Origin: Tragulus kanchil
Lineage: Eukaryota > Chordata > Mammalia > Artiodactyla > Tragulidae
DNA length: 64,000 bases
NCBI GenBank assembly: GCA_022376925.1
Contig: JAIOJX010000032.1
Location: forward strand, 201,062,939 to 201,126,938
Direction of reading: 5' to 3'
The stretch's first letter is position 1. Every line of letters begins with the position of its first letter. This document shows, piece after piece, positions 35,272 to 44,860 of this stretch. Below the pieces are notes generated by a model that saw nothing but the letters and a program-made list of their open reading frames with translations, was not told where the DNA came from and made no database searches. The translations under genes were made by a program, and so were the position numbers.

Positions 35272-35620
35272 CTTTCCAGTTGAAGAGAAGATTTGGGGTC
35301 TGTCTGTCTGTTTGTTTGATGTTTAATCAACTGAGTTTGCTGGGTATGTTTCCTCTTTGGGGAGGTTCAGATTCCGGAATCTTTCTGTTTCCTTCTCTTT
35401 TTCGCTCTCTCTGGGAGGGAGCGGCAGGGAAGAAGGGAGGGGTGCTGGAGGTGCAAAAAGCCGGTCCTTGGTGGCTGGAGATGCTGGCGGCTGCGAGAGG
35501 GGAGGACACGCTCGCCTCTCCCTCTCAGTGAGTTGCATGCAAGAGGAGATGTGTAGGGCTGCGCTCTGAGCCTGAGACTGCCGGAGGAGCCCAGGAATTT
35601 CACGCACTCCAGAGCCGGCC
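35272..35620 (-). ncRNA. Candidate noncoding (5' UTR) first exon
   Basis: Not an identified gene. On the minus strand, a stretch of about 350 bases runs from the putative start near 35620 to a near-consensus splice donor: GGAAAG then GTAAGA, with the GT at 35271-35270. The block is purine-rich toward its 3' part ('agagagagcgaaaaagagaa') and GC/CT-rich in the middle. It is free of interspersed repeats and has a TATA-like element about 30 bases upstream. The short frames inside (93-103 codons) begin near or upstream of the predicted start and show no domain, so I treat the exon as untranslated leader. The host gene would continue toward lower coordinates, but no following acceptor or coding exon is recognised in the window. 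An alternative is a conserved enhancer with a chance donor. The 35620 end is an estimate. Confidence 0.35.
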
Positions 35621-35644
35621 CCTCCCTCTCCCACACAGACCCCG

Positions 35645-35656
35645 GCATTTAAAGAG
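35645..35656 (-). promoter_or_regulatory. TATA-like box of candidate minus-strand promoter
   Basis: On the minus strand the sequence reads CTCTTTAAATGCCG, a TATA-like TTTAAAT element. It lies about 30 bases upstream of a plausible start near 35615-35622 in GC-rich sequence. Upstream (higher coordinates) is a non-repeat block with E-box-like CAGCTG. Written again at 36783-36794. Confidence 0.45.
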
Positions 35657-36409
35657 ACAGCCAGGCTGCCTGGCTCAGGGCTTCACCTCCTCCCTGACTG
35701 TTTTGCAAACAGCTGAGAGGATCTGATGGGAAGGAGCGCTCTGCAGCCCCTGCGACGGAGAAGAGGCTCAGGAACACCTTTTTCCCTTCATCCCAGCCTA
35801 GGAAGGTTCTTCACTAGAACTGGAGCAGGGATTGAAGACAAAAATCCCCATTTACCACTTCAGCAAACTAAGCCACTTTCTCATGCTGACGATGTGTCTC
35901 ACGACAGGCTGAGGGAGTGGAGAAGACTGTGACCTAGTAGTGTGCCTCAGTTTCCCCCAAGAAGTCACTTCTCCTTGCAAAATCAGGGCAATCCCTGTGC
36001 TTCTGGTGGGGGTTAGCCTGTAACTAGGACACCAAGTCATCCCTTCTGTGAGTCCTCTGAATGCCTGCTTAAGACAAGTCATAGAACATGGGGCAGGGGA
36101 CTGAGAAAGGAAGATGACACATGGGGCTGCTGGCTGGGAAGGCAGATGGAGGCCCAGCCCACTTTTCAACAGCTGGAGAAGAAGGACCCAACTTCCAGGA
36201 GAAACTGAAGGGGAAAAAAAAGGCAGTTGAAAAGCCATTCCATGGTCAGTCAAGGCTCTTCGATTCAGCCTTCAAAAAAAGAAAAAAATCTAGGTTGGTC
36301 GCTCCCAACTGAAAACTTCTACCCTCTCAGGAGCAATCTCTTCCCAGACCGAACAAGAAGCCTGAGTTGTTTCACACCCTGCCTGCCTTCCTCTCCCCCT
36401 AAATCTTAC

Positions 36410-36758
36410 CTTTCCAGTTGAAGAGAAGATTTGGGGTCTGTCTGTCTGTTTGTTTGATGTTTAATCAACTGAGTTTGCTGGGTATGTTTCCTCTTTGGGG
36501 AGGTTCAGATTCCGGAATCTTTCTGTTTCCTTCTCTTTTTCGCTCTCTCTGGGAGGGAGCGGCAGGGAAGAAGGGAGGGGTGCTGGAGGTGCAAAAAGCC
36601 GGTCCTTGGTGGCTGGAGATGCTGGCGGCTGCGAGAGGGGAGGACACGCTCGCCTCTCCCTCTCAGTGAGTTGCATGCAAGAGGAGATGTGTAGGGCTGC
36701 GCTCTGAGCCTGAGACTGCCGGAGGAGCCCAGGAATTTCACGCACTCCAGAGCCGGCC
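36410..36758 (-). ncRNA. Second written copy of the candidate first exon
   Basis: Identical block to 35272-35620 shifted by 1138, with donor GT at 36409-36408 and the TATA-like element at 36783-36794. It is carried by duplication 10 and is probably not a second exon. If the duplication were real, it would be a tandem promoter duplication. Confidence 0.3.
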
Positions 36759-37300
36759 CCTCCCTCTCCCACACAGACCCCGGCATTTAAAGAGACAGCC
36801 AGGCTGCCTGGCTCAGGGCTTCACCTCCTCCCTGACTGTTTTGCAAACAGCTGAGAGGATCTGATGGGAAGGAGCGCTCTGCAGCCCCTGCGACGGAGAA
36901 GAGGCTCAGGAACACCTTTTTCCCTTCATCCCAGCCTAGGAAGGTTCTTCACTAGAACTGGAGCAGGGATTGAAGACAAAAATCCCCATTTACCACTTCA
37001 GCAAACTAAGCCACTTTCTCATGCTGACGATGTGTCTCACGACAGGCTGAGGGAGTGGAGAAGACTGTGACCTAGTAGTGTGCCTCAGTTTCCCCCAAGA
37101 AGTCACTTCTCCTTGCAAAATCAGGGCAATCCCTGTGCTTCTGGTGGGGGTTAGCCTGTAACTAGGACACCAAGTCATCCCTTCTGTGAGTCCTCTGAAT
37201 GCCTGCTTAAGACAAGTCATAGAACATGGGGCAGGGGACTGAGAAAGGAAGATGACACATGGGGCTGCTGGCTGGGAAGGCAGATGGAGGCCCAGCCCAC

Positions 37301-37640
37301 CCTGTCCTCCGAGGCGGTCAGCTAAGAGAAACGGGCAGGAGTCAGCCATTGTGGGTGAATCAGAACCATGGCTCCCTTCTCGCATGCTGAGCTCAGGGCC
37401 TAGATATTTCCACGTAACCTCCATGCCCTTCAGAATTTTTGCCACCCTGGGCCATGTCTGTGGAGACATTTCTTCAGTCAAGCCTAAACGAGAGATGCCG
37501 GTGAGTGGCACCAGATACAAGATTTAGTTCATCATCAGGCCCTGGGGCCTCGCAGTAGGCTAAATGGCCATTGCCCTCTCTTCTCTCACCTCCCCTTTCT
37601 AAGGGCTGCATGGCCCATGGTCCTTCCGTGGCTAGCACCA
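37301..37640. other. Unique noncoding DNA
   Basis: No repeat or exon recognised. 91 codons are open on the plus strand (37252-37527) without a domain. Confidence 0.4.
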
Positions 37641-37649
37641 ATGGAGAAA

Positions 37650-37790
37650 GTAGCCGCTATACCTGTTGAACACTCACCACATGTCAGCCCAGGGCTCATC
37701 TCTTTCAGCCCAGGGAGGCTGCTGCCCACTGACTGGTGAAGTCCATTACCAGTGGAGGGAATCGAAGCTTTAGGGAGGGTCCCCCATGGT
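37650..37790 (-). mobile_element. MIR SINE, antisense, degenerate
   Basis: 'acctgttgaacactcaccac', 'atgtcagcccagggctcat' and a later 'gaatcgaagctttagggagg' follow the reverse MIR order. Weak. Confidence 0.45.
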
Positions 37791-38859
37791 CACCAAATAG
37801 GAGAGAACCAAAATGAAGGTGAATTCAGCTGCATTGACTCCAGGTCCTGGCTGCTCAGCCTCCCTTTATCCTGCCTCCCTTCCATGGAGGGCAGGAGTAC
37901 TTACACTTCTGCCCTTTACTGGACATTCTTTATCCTAGCAGACTTGCTAGCATGCGTGCTGAGCATCACTCTCACAGGAAACCAAACAAGTAGGTCAAAT
38001 TTCCTGCCCCAAGGAGTCTTCTGTGCTTTGGTGGAAGACAGAGGTGCATCCTTATAAAGCAAGGGGAAAGCAGCAATCATGGAAGCAATGGAAGGGAGGC
38101 TCTGAGGGATTGTCAAAAGCAAATGATAAAATTGTTTTGGAGATGGAGCTTATCAAGGCAAGCCTGATAGACTAAAGCAGCCTTTGCGCTGGGTTTAAAT
38201 GGACATGTACAATTCTAGCATTACCAATCTGCATTTCCGTTAGTTTAACCTTTCAGATAATAATCTTGTTTTTGTTTATGTTTCCTTAGGTCCCCAGTCT
38301 TCAATACCTCCATGGTACCAAGCACATAATAGGAACACAAACATGTCTTAATCAATTGAATTCATGCATGACACATTATCTTTCACCAGTTGATGCTTGA
38401 CCTGAATTGCCTTGTCTCCTGGTCTATTTCCCCTTACCCGATCTTTGAAATGTATGCTCATTTGTTTTCAGAAGGTAGAAGAGAATTTCCAAGGGCACAA
38501 TGCATGGGATTGGCAAAGCTGTCTAGAGTCCCTAGGGGAAGAATTATGTAAAGGGATTACCATGATCCAGCAGGACTTTGGAAACAGTCAGGGCAGCAGT
38601 AGACTCACCCATGGGAACACCAGGAAGGACCTAAGGGGCCTTGGGGAGGAAAACCCAAGGGCAGAGCCTGAGAACTCAGTGCCCAGCAGACGTCGGCTCC
38701 CGTGGGACTCCTCGAGCAAGCACTGGTTTTGGAAGGACCGTGCCTCATGAAGACCACTGCACATCCACAGGACGACTAGGGTTAGAACACATACCTGATT
38801 CCTTCCCCAACGTGACCACCTATATTTCTTGTCACATGAATTGTCTTTTTCTTCCCTTT
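37791..38859. other. Mostly unique noncoding DNA with weak L2 remnants
   Basis: An L2-like 3' fragment may lie at 38225-38375 ('ccatggtaccaagcacataa', 'taggaacacaaacatg'). The 154-codon antisense frame 38588-39052 has no recognised domain or splice context. Confidence 0.4.
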
Positions 38860-38985
38860 TTCTAGTCCCAGTGTCTTCACCTACAAAATGGAAATGATGC
38901 CTACTTACTCCACAGGATTGTTTCGACAAGTGAGTGACACAGAACGCCTGTCCCGCAGAATCGCTTAACAAATGTCCGTTACCTT
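38860..38985 (+). mobile_element. MIR SINE 3' part
   Basis: 'cccagtgtcttcacctacaa', 'aatggaaatgatgcctactt', 'ccacaggattgtttcgacaa'. Moderate match to the MIR 3' half. Confidence 0.55.
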
Positions 38986-39755
38986 GGCCCAAGGGTCTGC
39001 CTTTGCCCCTGTGTGGAATTATTAACTTTGGACTGCCCCCTATGGTTAGCATTCCCTTATTTCATCATTTTGTGCTTAATATTTCTGCTTCTAGGATATC
39101 TTAGGTCCTATCATTTATTTGTTTTTAGCCCTTTTGCTTTTTCCCTACCTTACCTTGTGTACCTTGAATATACTTATTGTCGTCCCTTTATTCTCCTTAA
39201 CAGTTTCTTGGGCTTCTCGAGTGTTATTTACCTTTCAGTTACTCTGGTGTTGCCTTTTAATCTGCCTTTTATCATGAAATCTTCAGGCTCATTTTATCCC
39301 TTTCCTCTATACTATTTTAGCTAATAGCCACTCTGCTCATTCTCAGTGATCCAGCATTCTCTCAGCTAGTTCTAGATTTATGAGGATGGATACATATGAA
39401 AGAGCAGAGAAAGAACAACAATAAAGACCATAAGACATGTAATGCCATCATCAGCATAAAGCAATATCAGGTGTTTGCCCAAATGATGGTGCTGGAGAAA
39501 CAATGGTGCTGATTTTTTTTAAGGGAGACTCAGTGGAGAAAACTGAAGCCTCCAGAGATCCTGGCCTTTTGCTACTCTCACCTTTGTCCCGAGCCGCCTT
39601 TGGCGGTCACTAGGTGAGAAGGCTCCCTGTGGACCTATCACCCTTCATGTGGCTGTGGGGGTGCTGCCTTCACTCAGTTCAGGAGGAGGACAAAATGGGA
39701 CAGGGACTCCTCCAGATTAACTCACATGTGCCAGACTAACGCTTTCAGGATGAAA
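38986..39755. other. Unique AT-rich noncoding DNA
   Basis: T-rich sequence at 39010-39330 gives a hydrophobic 103-codon frame (39013-39324) rich in Leu/Phe/Tyr. It lacks a family match and is a composition effect. No gene recognised. Confidence 0.45.
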
Positions 39756-39770
39756 CAAGGAAGAATTTTT

Positions 39771-40051
39771 TTTTTTTTTAACTTTTTTTTTGTGGCCACT
39801 TCTATTGATCTTTCATTTATTTATTTCCATCCATCTTTGTTCTTTGGCCTGTGTGGGCCTCCCATCACAGTGGCCTCTCTCCTTGCAGAGCACCGGCTCC
39901 TGGCACATGCGCTCCAGAGCTCTGGCTCGGTAGCTGGACTCATCGGTCTAGCCGCTCCACGGCACGTAGCATCTTCCCAGGCCAGGGATCAAACCAGTGC
40001 CCCTTGCAGTGCAAGGCAGTGTCCTTACCCACTGGACCACCAGGGAAACCC
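39771..40051 (-). mobile_element. CHR-like SINE, antisense, full length with TSD
   Basis: Reverse orientation: poly(T), 'tgggcctcccatcacagtgg', 'gagcaccggctcctggcaca', 'tgcgctccagagctctggct', 'gccagggatcaaaccagtgc', 'actggaccaccagggaaacc'. Flanked by an exact 15-base target-site duplication ACAAGGAAGAATTTT at 39756-39770 and 40052-40066. The 141- and 89-codon frames over it are SINE shadows. Confidence 0.88.
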
Positions 40052-40239
40052 ACAAGGAAGAATTTTATCACCAATCAAAAGAATAAGTTGTCCACACATT
40101 CTGGGGAAGAATCAAGTTGATCTGATGATGATAATTACAACAATTCTGTAACAATCCCCATCACCCCACCGGTCAGTCTGGCCCTCCACGTGGCTCTGCA
40201 ATGAGCCAATCAGTAAAGAGCCAACCCAAAGGCTCTGCA

Positions 40240-40640
40240 AAGAGCACATCTGGGTACAAATCTCAGCTGCACCATTGCTTGGCCAGGAGACCTTGGCCGA
40301 GTTACTCACATTTCAACACTCAGCTTTCTCACCTGTGAAATAGGAAAAATGATGTACCATCCTCAAACATTTCCTATGACAAGTATATCAAAAGTGAATA
40401 GTGAATGGCACTTGAAAGATCCACAATGGAATATCCATTATCATCATCAGAGTGAGATTTGAAATACTTAATATCTGAGATAGCATGGCAGCAGCCAGTC
40501 ATGCTAGAGGCTGCCCAGAAGCAACTGATTTGATCCTAACAGGACCATTCCAGTTATTGTTTATTAGCATTATTCCCTCCTTCCAGGTACCAAGATAAGC
40601 ACTTGGCATGTATTAGCTCATTTAATCTTCACAGTGAGAT
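40240..40640. mobile_element. MIR fragments on both strands
   Basis: A sense MIR at about 40240-40440 ('gggtacaaatctcagctgca', 'cttggccgagttactcacat', 'cagctttctcacctgtgaaa'). An antisense MIR/L2-like piece at about 40570-40640 ('acttggcatgtattagctca', 'tttaatcttcacagtgagat'). Confidence 0.6.
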
Positions 40641-40689
40641 GGCTTTATTATGGTATCTGTTGAAATATATGCAATTGCATCTTTACAAA

Positions 40690-42345
40690 TAAGATAGTGC
40701 CTATAAAAAAATCAGAGTTATAGATAAAAGGTTTAACATATACCCTAGCCTTTCTACTGCCTTAATGACTTGGTATGTGAATTTCAGGTTTCTTTATCTG
40801 GGGAATTTTGCCTTCATTATACAGTTCTTTCTTTTACTTACTGATTCCTTCAATAATTTTTGCAAAACAATGATATGGTCAATGACCTCAGTTTCTTCAT
40901 CCATCAAATCGGTACCCATATGGTCCTCTCTTTCTGAGTCTCCACCGCTCTACTCTAACCAACCCTGGGAATACCAAAGGCTTCTCACACCAAGGCCACG
41001 TCACGCAAATCAGGCTTCAGACCCTTCTGCTAAGCCCCAGCCAGCACTTTAGTTGCGTCAAGGCCTCAGGTCTCCATTTGCCTTGCTGTTGAGCAGGCTT
41101 CAACGTTGGCCTCAAATGATATTGGTTCAAAGCAGCCTGTCCAACGCCCCTTGCAAATCTGCCCTCCCCTGTTCTCACTTCTCTTCCTGCAAGGGCTGTG
41201 CTATGTTGCTGCCTCCTGAAGTCTGGTTTTCACCTCACCCGCATAATGAGGTTTCCAGTGTTATTAAGAAGTGACTACTTATTAGTTAGTATTAATAGAC
41301 ATGCACTGTGCAGTGCAGACAATAACACAGAGGGGCCTGCATCTCCAAGGAGGAAACTTATACAGAAACCGTAAACCTGCAGTCCAGCAAGAGGACATAG
41401 GGCTAGCGGGAGTCAGGTGGAGCCAAGAGTCACGCTCCCCAAATCTGAAAGCGGACACCTGATGCGGAGAACTGTTTGTCACAGGATAGAAGGAGAACAC
41501 ATGAATGTGAGATTCACAGGCGTGTGATGATGAAGCCTAAAGGTGAACCTGAGCACTCAGGCCTTGAGGGGGGCTCGTTCCCATGGTATGCTTCTAGCTC
41601 CAGGCATCCCTGACGCCAGGGTATCAGCCACTATGCCCCCACTCCCGTCTCAGTCCCAACAAGGCTGCAAGAGAGGCTAACTGCCAGGAAGACCAAAGGT
41701 CTTTAACTTCCAGCTCCAGTGGGGACCTCTCTATCCTCATTTTCTTTCCCTGCTTATTCCATGGAAATAAAATATTCTCCAGCACTTGCATCAATAGAAG
41801 CCCCTTGGCCACTTCCCTGAAATCAGCAGCCCATCTCCAGCTGCAAGGAGCCCACCCTCAGGACAAGACTATGGACTCCAGCCTGAGGAGATCCTGGTGA
41901 GGATGTGGAATGGCACCCTTGAACTGTATCCCTCTTCCCCTGAGCACCCAGGAGCAAGCAACCTGATGACAGCGATGATGACAGAACATCTCACCAAAAA
42001 ACTTTACAGGAGAAAAAAAAACCTAGAAGGAAACTCTTTCCTCCCACGCAGATCATTTTCAGAGCAATTTGAGAATTTCCTGCTTGGGGATCGCATTTTA
42101 ACATGGTCCAGGTATATTTGGAGTGTTTAATGGGTTTGAATGTTTGAGTGGCAGGGAGTTACCTATTAGTACTTGATGGTTGCTTTTTTAAAAAAATCAT
42201 CATTTTCTCCATTTATAATGGAAGTTCTTGTCTGTTTTAAACATCATTCCTCCCACAAGATAGATAAGAGCAAAGAGCTGGCACAGCCGTTTTTAGATCA
42301 AGTGCTGAGAGGGCAGGACCTACATTTCTGCACAGTGTAGTGACA
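40690..42345. other. Unique noncoding DNA
   Basis: No interspersed repeat or exon recognised with confidence. The frames of 95, 73, 72 and 62 codons are isolated and lack domains. Positions 42180-42270 are AT-rich. Confidence 0.4.
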
Positions 42346-42349
42346 AAGG

Positions 42350-42525
42350 GCATGAACTCTCAGTCCACACTACACAAGCTGGAATCCAGCTCTACTGCCC
42401 GCAAGCCCCAGGACCTTGGGTAAGTTGCTTGACCATTCTGCACCTCAGTTTACCCTTCTATGTAATGGGGATCATAATAGGACCTACTCATAGGATTGAC
42501 AGGAGGATTAAATGAGCTATTTTTT
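42350..42525 (+). mobile_element. MIR SINE
   Basis: 'agctggaatccagctctact', 'accttgggtaagttgcttga', 'ccattctgcacctcagttta', 'ggatcataataggacctact', 'aggaggattaaatgagc'. A very clear MIR. Second copy from 43476. Confidence 0.85.
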
Positions 42526-42724
42526 AAATTATTAATTATTTTTATTTTGTTTTTACAGAGTTCTGTCATTTACAGCTATACATAAACCCAAATCAGTCAT
42601 AGGTATATTTTTAAAGTACTCAAACAGTGGTAGTCACCGTGTAGAGGCTATTTAAGAGTTAATTAAGTAAAAAAAGAACAAAAAACAAAAAAAAATAAAC
42701 CAACTTCCTATGGATGGTACTTCC

Positions 42725-42938
42725 TAGGTGGCAGTTTACTCACTAAGTCACATCTGATTCTGGTGATCCATGGACTGTAACCTGTCAGTCTCCTCTGTCC
42801 ATCGAATTTCCCAAGCAAGCATGCTGGAGTGGGTTGCCATTTCCTTCTCCAGGGAATCTTCCCAAACCAGGGATCACACTTGGGTCTCCTGAACTGTAGG
42901 CAGATTCTTTACTGACCGAGCCACCAGGGAACCCATAA
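42725..42938 (-). mobile_element. Bov-tA type SINE, antisense
   Basis: 'ctaagtcacatctgattctg', 'catgctggagtgggttgcca', 'tttccttctccagggaatct', 'gcagattctttactgaccga', 'gccaccagggaaccc'. Second written copy at 43829-44042. Confidence 0.9.
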
Positions 42939-42984
42939 GATAGCTAGTTTCACATCACAAAGCTACCAAGTGACAAATGTGTAA

Positions 42985-43193
42985 CGTGTGTGTGCTCCGT
43001 CATTCAGCCATATCTGACTCTTTGCTCCCACGGAGTTCCCACCAGGCTCCTCTGTCCATGGACATTTCTAGGCAAGCTCACTGGAGTAGGTTGTCAGTTC
43101 CTACTCCATGGGATCTTCCCACCCAGGGATCAAACCTGCATCTCCCACATTGGAAGGTGGATTCTTTACCACAAGCGCCGCCTGGGGAGCCCT
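42985..43193 (-). mobile_element. Bov-tA type SINE, antisense, adjacent to previous
   Basis: 'gtgctccgtcattcagccat', 'tcctctgtccatggacattt', 'tcactggagtaggttgtcag', 'gggatcaaacctgcatctcc', 'gattctttaccacaagcgcc'. It is diverged at the tRNA end. Second written copy at 44089-44297. The 72- and 75-codon frames over it are SINE shadows. Confidence 0.88.
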
Positions 43194-43828
43194 AACTTCC
43201 CACAAGGCCCTTCATAAAAGCTTCATAACAATGGCAATGGTGATATGCTGGTTCTGAGATATCTCAGGATCCTGGGCAGGAAAGATATTGATTCTGGTAT
43301 CATTCCTGGAGGTTCAGTCGGTCTCCGTTCTCGTGCCTGGTACCCCAGGTCCCTCCCCAGCCCCTCCTTCCCTTGATCTCCCCCTTTCCCTCTGCTGGAC
43401 ATGACGCAGCCCGCTCAGCCTGAGCGCTGGCAGGAGCTGGCCGCCCCAACAGGGAGGACTTTGTGGACAGTCCACACACAAGCTGGAATCCAGCTCTACT
43501 GCCCGCAAGCCCCAGGACCTTGGGTAAGTTGCTTGACCATTCTGCACCTCAGTTTACCCTTCTATGTAATGGGGATCATAATAGGACCTACTCATAGGAT
43601 TGACAGGAGGATTAAATGAGCTATTTTTTAAATTATTAATTATTTTTATTTTGTTTTTACAGAGTTCTGTCATTTACAGCTATACATAAACCCAAATCAG
43701 TCATAGGTATATTTTTAAAGTACTCAAACAGTGGTAGTCACCGTGTAGAGGCTATTTAAGAGTTAATTAAGTAAAAAAAGAACAAAAAACAAAAAAAAAT
43801 AAACCAACTTCCTATGGATGGTACTTCC

Positions 43829-44297
43829 TAGGTGGCAGTTTACTCACTAAGTCACATCTGATTCTGGTGATCCATGGACTGTAACCTGTCAGTCTCCTCT
43901 GTCCATCGAATTTCCCAAGCAAGCATGCTGGAGTGGGTTGCCATTTCCTTCTCCAGGGAATCTTCCCAAACCAGGGATCACACTTGGGTCTCCTGAACTG
44001 TAGGCAGATTCTTTACTGACCGAGCCACCAGGGAACCCATAAGATAGCTAGTTTCACATCACAAAGCTACCAAGTGACAAATGTGTAACGTGTGTGTGCT
44101 CCGTCATTCAGCCATATCTGACTCTTTGCTCCCACGGAGTTCCCACCAGGCTCCTCTGTCCATGGACATTTCTAGGCAAGCTCACTGGAGTAGGTTGTCA
44201 GTTCCTACTCCATGGGATCTTCCCACCCAGGGATCAAACCTGCATCTCCCACATTGGAAGGTGGATTCTTTACCACAAGCGCCGCCTGGGGAGCCCT
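43829..44297 (-). mobile_element. Two Bov-tA SINEs (duplicate copies)
   Basis: Copies of 42725-42938 and 42985-43193 shifted by 1104. Not independent insertions. Confidence 0.88.
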
Positions 44298-44571
44298 AAC
44301 TTCCCACAAGGCCCTTCATAAAAGCTTCATAACAATGGCAATGGTGATATGCTGGTTCTGAGATATCTCAGGATCCTGGGCAGGAAAGATATTGATTCTG
44401 GTATCATTCCTGGAGGTTCAGTCGGTCTCCGTTCTCGTGCCTGGTACCCCAGGTCCCTCCCCAGCCCCTCCTTCCCTTGATCTCCCCCTTTCCCTCTGCT
44501 GGACATGACGCAGCCAGCTCAGCCTGAGCGCTGGCAGGAGCTGGCCGCCCCAACAGGGAGGATTTTGTGGA

Positions 44572-44860
44572 ATCCAAAGCACACCTCATCCCCATCCTCA
44601 TCCCCAGCAACCATTCTCTCTGACCCACGCATTGGAACTATTTTTAAACGATATACTTTTGCCCGGTTGTGGAGGGGAAAAAAAGAAAAAGAAAGAAAGA
44701 AACACCCTCCCCAGGATTCAAGCTGAAGATGGAATGATTGCCAAATGCTAACAGCTTTTCAAACAGGACGCAGTTAAAAATATGTCTGAAATGGTTTTAA
44801 CTCAAATTCAAAAAATAGCTTCACCGACTGGGGAGCCGTAGGCAGTAGGGGGTGGGGAAG
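44572..44860. promoter_or_regulatory. Possible conserved noncoding element
   Basis: Non-repeat sequence with 'tatttttaaacgatatactt', 'aagatggaatgattgccaaa', 'tgctaacagcttttcaaaca' and 'ggttttaactcaaattcaaa'. An A/G-rich stretch lies at 44678-44702. Conservation is not testable here. Confidence 0.3.

Larger units (their letters stand above)
35024..37300 (+). repeat. Direct duplication 10 (copies 35024-36162 and 36163-37300)
   Basis: Offset 1138. The two copies abut, joined at CCCACTTTTCAACA with a small edit ('acatctggagca' in copy A, 'acagctggagaa' in copy B). The body appears essentially identical. This duplicates the candidate promoter and first exon, so an annotation pipeline could report two promoters or exons where one is likely. 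Confidence 0.95.
42372..44571 (+). repeat. Direct duplication 11 (copies 42372-43467 and 43476-44571)
   Basis: Two 1096-base copies at an offset of 1104, with only 8 bases between them (CAGTCCAC). That octamer also precedes copy A at 42361, so the join may lie in this microhomology. Differences are single substitutions near the tail (GCCCGCTCAG versus GCCAGCTCAG at about 43410/44514; GGACTTTG versus GGATTTTG). Carries a MIR and two Bov-tA SINEs. Confidence 0.95.

Noticed and set aside
39726..40151. 141-codon frame resembling a protein that recurs elsewhere in the window
   Set aside because: It is the translation of an antisense CHR-like SINE. Similar peptides at 23505-23813, 48838-49146, 49927-50370 and 50450-50818 are the same SINE family, not a gene family.
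42977..43217. Repeated 72-75 codon frames as a duplicated small gene
   Set aside because: They lie in an antisense Bov-tA SINE copied by duplication 11.
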